Shown: positions 1-5,743 of the stretch, in pieces
Layout of the letters: each line of letters starts with the position of its first letter
Numbering within the stretch: position 1 is the stretch's first letter
Assembly: GCA_003220955.1 (NCBI GenBank)
Contig: QHTW01000165.1
Coordinates: forward strand, 1 to 10,634
Source: Gemmatimonadota bacterium
GTDB taxonomy: Bacteria > Gemmatimonadota > Gemmatimonadetes > Gemmatimonadales > GWC2-71-9
Direction: 5' to 3'
Length of the DNA: 10,634 nucleotides
Position numbers and translations under genes: made by a program
Notes under the pieces: generated by a model
The model's input: the letters and a program-made list of their open reading frames with translations, nothing else
Databases searched by the model: none
What the model was told of the DNA's origin: nothing

Positions 1-354
1 TACTACGTCGAAGCCACGGTCTTCGATCACGTGCAGCCAGAGATGACGATTGCGCGCGAAGAGATCTTCGGTCCCGTGCTCGCGGTGCTGACGTTCGACG
101 ATTTTGAGCAGGGCGTGAAGCTCGCCAACCAGACCATCTACGGCCTCGCGGCCGGTATTTGGACGAAAGACATCCAGAAGGCGCACCGCGCCGCGAAGGC
201 GATTCGCGCTGGGACGGTCTGGATCAACTCATACAACTTCTACGACTCGGGCGCTCCATTCGGCGGCTTCAAGGCTTCCGGCTTTGGACGGGATCTGGGT
301 CGCGAAGCGTTGGATGGATACTTGGAAACGAAGACTGTGTGGGTCGCCCTGTGA
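1..354 (+). CDS. NAD(P)-dependent aldehyde dehydrogenase, C-terminal fragment
   Basis: This is the last 117 residues of an aldehyde dehydrogenase whose N-terminus lies upstream of the window; the frame is open from base 1. The family oxidises an aldehyde to a carboxylate with NAD(P)+ in the cytoplasm. Visible family signatures are EEIFGPV, whose second Glu contacts the cofactor ribose in this superfamily, then YGLAAGIWT, GTVWIN, and PFGGFKASGFGRDLG near the C-terminus, followed by the usual final oligomerisation strand. The catalytic Cys and general-base Glu lie outside the window. Its stop overlaps the thiolase start by 4 nt (GTGA), so it belongs to the aromatic-CoA operon. A role on an aryl aldehyde such as phenylacetaldehyde, or on a ring-cleavage semialdehyde, is inference. 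The end is that of a plain aldehyde dehydrogenase: there is no PaaZ-like C-terminal hydratase domain. The GTG at 31 is internal and is not the start. Confidence 0.93.
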   Translation, partial: YYVEATVFDHVQPEMTIAREEIFGPVLAVLTFDDFEQGVKLANQTIYGLAAGIWTKDIQKAHRAAKAIRAGTVWINSYNFYDSGAPFGGFKASGFGRDLGREALDGYLETKTVWVAL

Positions 355-1517
355 GGGAAGCCTTTGTTGTTGAGGCTCTCAGGACTCCTGTTGGGAAGCA
401 TGGTGGCTCGTTGGCCGGCGTGCGGGCGGATGATTTGGCGGCAGTGCCTATCAAAGCAGTGGTGGAACACTCCGGCGTCGATCCCGCAACGATCGACGAC
501 GTCATCCTCGGCTGCGCGAACCAGGCCGGCGAGGACAATCGCAACGTCGCCCGCATGGCGCTGCTCCTTGCGGGACTGCCGGTCGAAGTGCCCGGACAGA
601 CCGTGAACCGGCTGTGCGGCTCCGGGTTGCAGGCGGTCGCGAGCGCGGCCCAGGCGATCAAGGCGGGCGAGGGGAACACGTTCATCGCGGGCGGCGTCGA
701 GAGCATGACGCGCGCCCCGTACGTGATACTCAAGCAGGGCGAGCCATGGAGCCGGAAGACGCCGGAGGTCGCCGATACGACCGTGGGCTGGCGTTTCGTG
801 AATCCGCGCATGAAGAAGGAATGGACGATCTCGCTCGGCGAAACGGCCGAGGTGGTGGCGGAGCGCTACAAGATCAGCCGAGCCGAGCAGGATGCGTTCG
901 CCGTAGAGAGCCAGCGACGGGCAGAGAAGGCGCTCAAGGAATGCGTGTTCACCAACGAGCTCGTACCTGTCACACTGCCGGATGGGTCAACGTTTGCGAA
1001 GGACGAGTATCCGCGCGCAGGAACCACACTCGAGTCCGTGGCGAAATTGAAACCCGCCTTCAAGAAAGATGGAACTGTCACCGCTGCGACCTCCAGCGGA
1101 ATCAATGACGGCGCCGCCGCGCTGCTCGTGTCTGCGAAAGCGAGTAAACCGCTCGCAAGAATCGTTGCGACCGCCGTCGCGGGAGTCGATCCCGGCTGCA
1201 TGGGACTCGGGCCGATTCCGGCGACTAAGCAGGTTCTAAAGCGAGCCGGTCTCACGATCGATCAGATCGATCTCGTGGAGCTCAACGAGGCTTTTGCCGC
1301 GCAGGCGATCGCCTGCATCCGCGAGCTCCAGCTCGATCCCGAAAGGGTCAACATCTACGGTGGCGGTATCGCGCTGGGTCATCCACTTGGATGCACCGGA
1401 GCCAAGCTGTTGACCACGCTGCTTCACGCCTTACCGCGCCGTAACGCGCAGTTCGGTTTGGTCACCATGTGCATCGGCGTCGGTCAGGGGATCGCCATGG
1501 TCGTGGAGCGCGTCTGA
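351..1517 (+). CDS. paaJ: 3-oxoadipyl-CoA / 3-oxo-5,6-didehydrosuberyl-CoA thiolase (PaaJ/PcaF type)
   Basis: This thiolase of 388 residues cleaves a 3-oxoacyl-CoA with free CoA, the last step of phenylacetate-type aromatic catabolism, releasing acetyl-CoA and succinyl-CoA or a shortened acyl-CoA. The nucleophile is Cys89 in NRLCGSG, with His344 in GHPLG and Cys374 in MCIGVGQG; NEAFAAQ is intact. The MCIGVGQGIA ending, CANQAGEDNRNVARMA near the N-terminus and GWRFVNP are characteristic of PaaJ/PcaF rather than generic acetyl-CoA acetyltransferases. The GTG start at 351 is chosen because it overlaps the upstream stop by 4 nt and begins exactly with the family N-terminus (REAFVVEALRTPVGK); the frame is open further upstream only as a shadow. 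It is slightly shorter than E. coli PaaJ (about 400 residues), mainly through a shortened helix after NDGAAALL. No strong Shine-Dalgarno is seen, so translation is probably coupled to the upstream gene. Confidence 0.93.
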   Translation: MREAFVVEALRTPVGKHGGSLAGVRADDLAAVPIKAVVEHSGVDPATIDDVILGCANQAGEDNRNVARMALLLAGLPVEVPGQTVNRLCGSGLQAVASAAQAIKAGEGNTFIAGGVESMTRAPYVILKQGEPWSRKTPEVADTTVGWRFVNPRMKKEWTISLGETAEVVAERYKISRAEQDAFAVESQRRAEKALKECVFTNELVPVTLPDGSTFAKDEYPRAGTTLESVAKLKPAFKKDGTVTAATSSGINDGAAALLVSAKASKPLARIVATAVAGVDPGCMGLGPIPATKQVLKRAGLTIDQIDLVELNEAFAAQAIACIRELQLDPERVNIYGGGIALGHPLGCTGAKLLTTLLHALPRRNAQFGLVTMCIGVGQGIAMVVERV

Positions 1518-2254
1518 TGGCGGCGTACGAGCGGGTCCTCGTCGAAATCATCGATCACGTCGCGACGGCGACGCTCAACCGGCCGGACAAGCTCAACGCA
1601 TTCGACCCCGACATGTGTGAGGATCTGCTCGAGGCCCTCCGCATGCTGGCAGCCGCCGACGCGGTGCGCGTCATCGTCATCACCGGCGCCGGGCGCGCCT
1701 TCTGCGCCGGCGCTGATCTCGGCGTCCTCGGCAGCCAGGGCGAACAGCTCGTCCGCGCGGGCAAGGACATCGCCCTCACGATTCGCAGCGCGCCGAAGCC
1801 GGTGCTCGCCGCCGTCAACGGTCCGGCGGCCGGCGGCGGAGCCAACCTGGCGCTCGCGTGCGATTACCGTCTGGCCTCGGATCAGGCGTCCATCGGACAG
1901 GTCTTTCACAAGCTGGGATTGGGGCCGGACTGGGGCGGCAGCTACTTCCTGCCGCGGCTCACGAGCATCTCGAAGGCGTTGGAGCTGGTCTGGAGTGCTC
2001 GCATGGTGCCCGCCGCGGAAGCTGCGCAGCTCGGCCTCTTCGATCGGGTCGTCCCGCACGAATCCCTAGCCCCTGAAACCAAGGCCCTGGTCGACCGCTG
2101 GGCGGGCATGGCGCCGCTCGCGGTACGCAAGACGAAAGCGGCATTGTACCGGTCGTTGCATAGCACGCTCGCAGAGATGCTGGACGTCGAAATCGCCGAT
2201 CAGGAAGTGCTGTTCGCCACTCCCGAAGCACGCCAACTCATAAGGAACCGCTGA
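1517..2254 (+). CDS. paaG: PaaG-type enoyl-CoA isomerase/hydratase (crotonase fold)
   Basis: This crotonase-superfamily protein has 245 residues. Oxyanion-hole segments are present (FCAGADL and the GGGANLALACD turn). The two glutamates used by classical enoyl-CoA hydratases are replaced: the GGGCEL Glu is Asn, and the PE Glu is Phe in QVFHKLG. An Asp is present at residue 138 in LGPDWGG. This pattern (Phe before KLG, Asp in PDxGG) matches E. coli PaaG, which uses a single Asp to isomerise ring-1,2-epoxyphenylacetyl-CoA to the oxepin and to shift double bonds later in the pathway. The start ATG overlaps the thiolase stop by 1 nt (TGATG), with GGAG at 1505-1508 eight nt upstream. The C-terminus stops about 15 residues early: the usual EGxxAFxEKRxPxF tail is absent, and neither alternative frame supplies it. 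A generic crotonase role cannot be excluded, but neighbours and motifs favour the isomerase. Confidence 0.87.
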   Translation: MAAYERVLVEIIDHVATATLNRPDKLNAFDPDMCEDLLEALRMLAAADAVRVIVITGAGRAFCAGADLGVLGSQGEQLVRAGKDIALTIRSAPKPVLAAVNGPAAGGGANLALACDYRLASDQASIGQVFHKLGLGPDWGGSYFLPRLTSISKALELVWSARMVPAAEAAQLGLFDRVVPHESLAPETKALVDRWAGMAPLAVRKTKAALYRSLHSTLAEMLDVEIADQEVLFATPEARQLIRNR

Positions 2255-3387
2255 TGGTCCGCAAACTTCACAACTTTGACGACTGGATCGACTACTTCCG
2301 CTACTGGCAGGATTCGATCGGTCTCCCGCAGGGCGATCTTCGCAAATACGGGTTCGAGGCAAAGTTTGGGGACCCCGAAGTGTCCCACATCGAGTTTGGG
2401 CATTACAAGGGCCAGCGCAAATGGCCGACCGTGATGCACATCCCCGATCAACGGATCCGCGATGCGCTGCTCAACTTGATCGTGTATCAGGGCGACACCG
2501 AATTCGCGTCGGTGGAGCAGCAGCGCAACCTCCTGCACCACGCGCCCTCCGCCTACGACCTCCTGTCGCTCCAGCGGGTGATGACCGAAGAGATGCGCCA
2601 TGGCTGGCAGATGTCCTACCTGCTCTGCTCGCATTTCGGCGACGAGGGCAAGCGCGAAGCCGCCAAGCTCCTCGAGCGTCGCGCCGATGAAGGCGAACGG
2701 CTGCTCGGCTCGTTCAACGAAATCGTCGACAACTGGCTCGACTTCTTCACGTACACGCAGTTCATCGACCGCGACGGCAAGTTCCAGCTGAAGATGCTGT
2801 CGGTCTCGGCCTTCGATCCGTTGTCGCGCTCGATGGGGCCGATGCTCAAAGAGGAGTCGTACCACCTGGGCACCGGCAACAACGGACTGCTCCGCATCGT
2901 GAAAGCCGGCAAGATGCCGCCCGAGGTCATCCAGCGCTTCTTCTATAAGTGGATCCCCACGGCGTTCGATCTGTTCGGCACGGACAACTCCTCGTCGGCG
3001 CATTGGGCCTATGTCTGGGGATTGAAGGGACGCTATGACGAGCGGGAGAATCCCACGAACGGCACCGCGGAACCCGACAAGAGCAAGTTGAACGAGATGG
3101 CCCGCAATCTGTACCGCCAGGAGATCGTGAAGCTCGTCGAGCGCCTCAACATGTTCATCCCGGAGCGCGAGCGGCAGCTCAAGGTCCCCGACCTCAAGTT
3201 CAACCGGCGAATCGGGATGTACGCGCACCAGAAGTTCACGGTCGACGGGCAGCCCCTCGATGCCGCGAAGTACCCGGCGTATCTGGAGTCGGTGCTGCCG
3301 CGGCCCGAGGACATCGCCATCGTGCACGACATCGAGAAAGAGCCGGACTGGATCGAGCCCAAGAAAGCCGACAGCCTGCAGCAGTGA
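2254..3387 (+). CDS. boxB: BoxB-like diiron aryl-CoA epoxidase/oxygenase
   Basis: This protein of 377 residues is a ferritin-like diiron protein of the BoxB branch. BoxB inserts one O2-derived oxygen into the ring of an aryl-CoA (benzoyl-CoA to its 2,3-epoxide), using electrons from a reductase. Predicted ligands are Glu83 (QGDTEFASVEQQR), Glu113 and His116 (EEMRHGW), Asp172 (DRDGKFQL), Glu201 and His204 (EESYH). The 30/3/56/29/3 spacing closely follows the BoxB ligand set as I recall it (E120, E150, H153, D211, E240, H243). HFGxxGxxEAxxLLERR, SAFDPLSR, LKGRY and NRRIGMYA are further BoxB-like blocks. It is about 95 residues shorter than Azoarcus BoxB: shorter at the N-terminus, in the loop after the last ligand helix and at the C-terminus. 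The start overlaps the paaG stop by 1 nt and has AAGGA at 2242-2246. The substrate is uncertain; a Paa-like context makes phenylacetyl-CoA or another aryl-CoA as plausible as benzoyl-CoA. No BoxA/PaaE-type reductase is in the window. Confidence 0.87.
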   Translation: MVRKLHNFDDWIDYFRYWQDSIGLPQGDLRKYGFEAKFGDPEVSHIEFGHYKGQRKWPTVMHIPDQRIRDALLNLIVYQGDTEFASVEQQRNLLHHAPSAYDLLSLQRVMTEEMRHGWQMSYLLCSHFGDEGKREAAKLLERRADEGERLLGSFNEIVDNWLDFFTYTQFIDRDGKFQLKMLSVSAFDPLSRSMGPMLKEESYHLGTGNNGLLRIVKAGKMPPEVIQRFFYKWIPTAFDLFGTDNSSSAHWAYVWGLKGRYDERENPTNGTAEPDKSKLNEMARNLYRQEIVKLVERLNMFIPERERQLKVPDLKFNRRIGMYAHQKFTVDGQPLDAAKYPAYLESVLPRPEDIAIVHDIEKEPDWIEPKKADSLQQ

Positions 3388-4070
3388 AGCCCTTGGTGAT
3401 CGCCCACCGGGGCGCCTCCAGTGTCGAACTGGAGAACTCGCTGGCTGCCTTCCGCGCGGCTCGAGGTCACGGCGCCGACGGCGTCGAGCTGGACGTCCAC
3501 GCCACGATCGATGGAGAAATCGTTGTTCATCACGATCCGTCCATCATGGGCCTGCCGATCGCGCAGACACGGGCGACGGACCTGGCGACCGTGCCGCTCG
3601 CGAACGGGGAACCCATCCCCACGCTCGCGCAGGCGCTGGACGTGCTCGGCACGCTCAGAGTTTTCGTCGAAGTGAAAGTGCTTGACCCCCGGTGGGATGA
3701 TCGGTTGTTCGCGACGCTCGATCGCGGCCCGAACCCGGCGGGGTACGCCGTGCACAGCTTCCTCGCGCCGGTCATCCGGCGACTGGGTGAGAAACGGCCG
3801 ACCCTGCCGCGGGGGATTCTTTCGGAAGTCCGGCCGCCGTCCGCAAAGCAGATCCTCGGGGACGCGGCAGCGGAGACCCTCTGGCCAGAGCAATCGACGA
3901 TCGATGAGCGGCTCGTGCAGACAGTCCACGGCCTGGGCGCGACGATCATCGCGTGGACCGTCGACAATCCGAGTGACATGGAGCGTTTCGTACGCTGGGG
4001 TGTGGACGGCATCTGCACGAATCATCCGGAGCGCGCGCGTCCGATCGTCGACGCAGCCCGCGCCGCATGA
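3384..4070 (+). CDS. Glycerophosphodiester phosphodiesterase (GDPD, cytoplasmic type)
   Basis: This GDPD-family TIM-barrel hydrolase has 228 residues. Family members split glycerophosphodiesters into sn-glycerol-3-phosphate and an alcohol, with a divalent metal. Visible motifs are the catalytic HRG at residues 8-10, ELEN-SLAAF, the GADGVELDV block with Glu35 and Asp37, the second catalytic His at 50 (HHD), the IPTLAQAL and FVEVK segments (Glu96, Lys98), and the C-terminal WTVDN...GVDGICTNHP. No signal peptide is present, so it is the UgpQ-like intracellular class. The GTG start overlaps the BoxB-like stop by 4 nt (GTGA) and puts the catalytic HRG at the expected extreme N-terminus. There is no clear Shine-Dalgarno. 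All core residues are present. Its place inside an aromatic-CoA operon, with 4-nt overlaps on both sides, is odd; a role in hydrolysing an unrelated phosphodiester or in membrane-lipid turnover under aromatic stress is speculation. Confidence 0.92.
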   Translation: MKPLVIAHRGASSVELENSLAAFRAARGHGADGVELDVHATIDGEIVVHHDPSIMGLPIAQTRATDLATVPLANGEPIPTLAQALDVLGTLRVFVEVKVLDPRWDDRLFATLDRGPNPAGYAVHSFLAPVIRRLGEKRPTLPRGILSEVRPPSAKQILGDAAAETLWPEQSTIDERLVQTVHGLGATIIAWTVDNPSDMERFVRWGVDGICTNHPERARPIVDAARAA

Positions 4071-4885
4071 ACGGGTTCTCCCCTCGAGTCGCCGTCATCG
4101 GTGCCGGTACGATGGGACACGGCATCGCGTATGTGGCGGCTGTCGCCGGGTGCGAAGTGCGGATCACGGATGCCCGGCGCGCCGCCCTGCCCCAGGCGCT
4201 GGACAAGATCGAAGCGTTGCTCCTCGGCGGCGTCAAACGGGGGAAGCTGGCGGCGGACGAGCACGCGGCGGTCCGCAAGCGGATTAGTGCCGAGCCGCAG
4301 CTCCGCGAGGCGGTAGCAGATGTCGACATCGTCGTCGAAGCCATCGTCGAGGATCTCGCGCTCAAGCAGCGTCTCTTTGCGGAAGTCGAGCGCGCGGCGC
4401 CGCCGGGAGCCCTGCTGGCCTCGAACACCTCGTCGCTCTCCATCGGCCAGATCGCCGCGGGGCTGACCGAGCCAGGGCGTCTGGTCGGCATGCACTTCTT
4501 CAATCCCGTCGTAGTGATGAAGCTCGTCGAGGTGGTCACCCACGGACGGGAGAGTGGCCCGGCCGCCGAGCGCGCTGTCGAGTTCGCCCGCCGCCTCGGC
4601 AAGGAGCCGATTGTCGTCCGCGATTCGCCAGGCTTTGCGTCGAGCCGCCTCGGCGTCGTGCTGGGGCTCGAGGCGATGCGCATGCTCGAGCAGGACGTGG
4701 CGAGCGCGGAGGACATCGACAAGGCGATGGAGCTCGGCTACAACCATCCGATGGCGATCGCCGACTACCTGCACGCGACGCTGGGCAAGCCGCAGTACGA
4801 GCCGCCCAAGATTCTCAGGGAGAAAGTGAAGAAGGGAGAGTTGGGCAAGAAATCGGGAAAGGGGTTCTACACCTGGAGCGATTGA
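4067..4885 (+). CDS. paaH: 3-hydroxyacyl-CoA dehydrogenase (PaaH/Hbd type) with an internal deletion
   Basis: This protein of 272 residues oxidises a 3-hydroxyacyl-CoA to the 3-oxoacyl-CoA with NAD+, the step directly before the PaaJ thiolase. The Rossmann NAD motif GAGTMGHGIA is at residues 12-21, followed by DIVVEAIVED, SNTSSLSI and the catalytic dyad His143 (GMHFFNP) with Glu155, the usual 12 residues apart. The C-terminal domain has DSPGFASSRLG, where Ser takes the position that is Asn in many homologs, and the terminal GELGKKSGKGFYTW. Between Met229 and Ala230 the conserved GPLxLxDxxGLDxxL segment of the family (about 15 residues) is missing: HPM runs straight into AIADYLH, in frame. This strips part of the C-terminal helical domain that closes over the substrate and dimerises, so activity is uncertain. 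The start overlaps the GDPD stop by 4 nt (ATGA). Assignment to PaaH rather than a general Hbd rests on its neighbours. Confidence 0.88.
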   Translation: MNGFSPRVAVIGAGTMGHGIAYVAAVAGCEVRITDARRAALPQALDKIEALLLGGVKRGKLAADEHAAVRKRISAEPQLREAVADVDIVVEAIVEDLALKQRLFAEVERAAPPGALLASNTSSLSIGQIAAGLTEPGRLVGMHFFNPVVVMKLVEVVTHGRESGPAAERAVEFARRLGKEPIVVRDSPGFASSRLGVVLGLEAMRMLEQDVASAEDIDKAMELGYNHPMAIADYLHATLGKPQYEPPKILREKVKKGELGKKSGKGFYTWSD

Positions 4886-5739
4886 GCCGCATCACCGACG
4901 TTCACATTCACATCCAGCCGTGGCGCGACCTCAAGCCTCAAGTTCAGGAGGCGATGCGCAAGGGGAAGGAAGACCACTGGAACTTCCTGATCTCCGTCAT
5001 GGACGATCCGCGGGCCTTGCTCGAGGTGATGGATCGTTCGGGCGTGTGGCGCGTCGGCCTCGTGAACTATCCCAGCCCCGACATCATGGGCTTCGACGAT
5101 TCGACGAACACGTTCGCGGCGAAATATGCGCGCGCCAATCCGGAGCGCCTGATCCCGTACGGCGGCGTGCACGCGCGCTTCACCCGCGATCCCGCCGGCG
5201 ATGTCGATCGCTTGATCGATCTCGGCATCCGGCTGATGAAGATCCATCCGCCCCATCAGGCCTTCCCTGCCAACGCCTACACCGATGGTCTCACGGCGCT
5301 CGGCTCGATCTACCGGCGCTGCGAGGAGCGCGGCCTCCCCGTCATGATTCACACCGGCACCTCGATCTTCCCCGGGGCCCGATCGAAGTACGGCAATCCG
5401 ATGGAGCTGGACGACGTCGCGATCGATTTTCCTGACTTGCAGCTCGTGATGGCACACGGCGGACGGCCGCTGTACATGGAGGAAGCGTTTTTCATCCTGC
5501 GACGTCATGGGAAAGTCAGGCTGGATGTCTCGGGCATTCCGCCCTCCAAGCTGCTGGAGTACTTTCCCCGCCTGCCGGAGATCGCGGACCGCGTCCTCTG
5601 GGGCACCGACTGGCCCAGTCCTGGCGTCAAAGATCTGCGGCAGAACATCGATCAATTCCTGGCCTTGCCGCTGACGAGAGAGCAGCAACAAGCGATCCTC
5701 GAAACCAACGCGCTCGCGCTTTTCCCCGTGGAGTCCTGA
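4882..5739 (+). CDS. Amidohydrolase-2 family metal-dependent hydrolase (TIM barrel)
   Basis: This protein of 285 residues belongs to the amidohydrolase-2 (ACMSD-like) group, whose members hydrolyse or decarboxylate small acids and ring-cleavage products in the cytoplasm. Predicted metal ligands are the N-terminal His8-x-His10 (DVHIHIQ), His157 (MIHTG), His192 (MAHGG) and Asp243 (GTDWP). There is no signal peptide. The start is TTG at 4882, which overlaps the dehydrogenase stop by 4 nt (TTGA) and has GGAG at 4875-4878. The next in-frame ATG (4954) would remove the metal-binding HxH, so the TTG start is required. As the last tightly overlapping gene of the aromatic-CoA operon it probably acts on a pathway intermediate. 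A ring-opening or lactone/thioester-hydrolysing role in place of the unseen PaaZ or BoxC is inference only. The natural substrate cannot be read from the sequence. Confidence 0.88.
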   Translation: MSRITDVHIHIQPWRDLKPQVQEAMRKGKEDHWNFLISVMDDPRALLEVMDRSGVWRVGLVNYPSPDIMGFDDSTNTFAAKYARANPERLIPYGGVHARFTRDPAGDVDRLIDLGIRLMKIHPPHQAFPANAYTDGLTALGSIYRRCEERGLPVMIHTGTSIFPGARSKYGNPMELDDVAIDFPDLQLVMAHGGRPLYMEEAFFILRRHGKVRLDVSGIPPSKLLEYFPRLPEIADRVLWGTDWPSPGVKDLRQNIDQFLALPLTREQQQAILETNALALFPVES

Positions 5740-5743
5740 ACTC

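Noticed and set aside
159..350. Upstream extension of the thiolase to an ATG at 159
   Set aside because: The extension lies wholly inside the aldehyde dehydrogenase gene in another frame, and its residues do not resemble a thiolase. GTG 351 starts at the family N-terminus.
1..354. Aldehyde dehydrogenase fragment as PaaZ or BoxD
   Set aside because: PaaZ would end in a MaoC-like hydratase domain, which is absent. The fragment ends like a standard family 1/2-type enzyme with PFGGFKASGFGR, unlike what I recall of BoxD.
1251..1275. CGATCGATC-rich palindromic patch inside paaJ
   Set aside because: It encodes the conserved Ile-Asp repeats before LVELNEAFA; ordinary coding sequence explains it.
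1469..1516. Upstream start for the PaaG-like gene at 1469
   Set aside because: It overlaps the conserved thiolase C-terminus. ATG 1517 has a Shine-Dalgarno and the standard TGATG junction.
2200..3327. Minus-strand open frame opposite the BoxB-like gene
   Set aside because: It is a shadow of the conserved + strand oxygenase, with no family motifs of its own.
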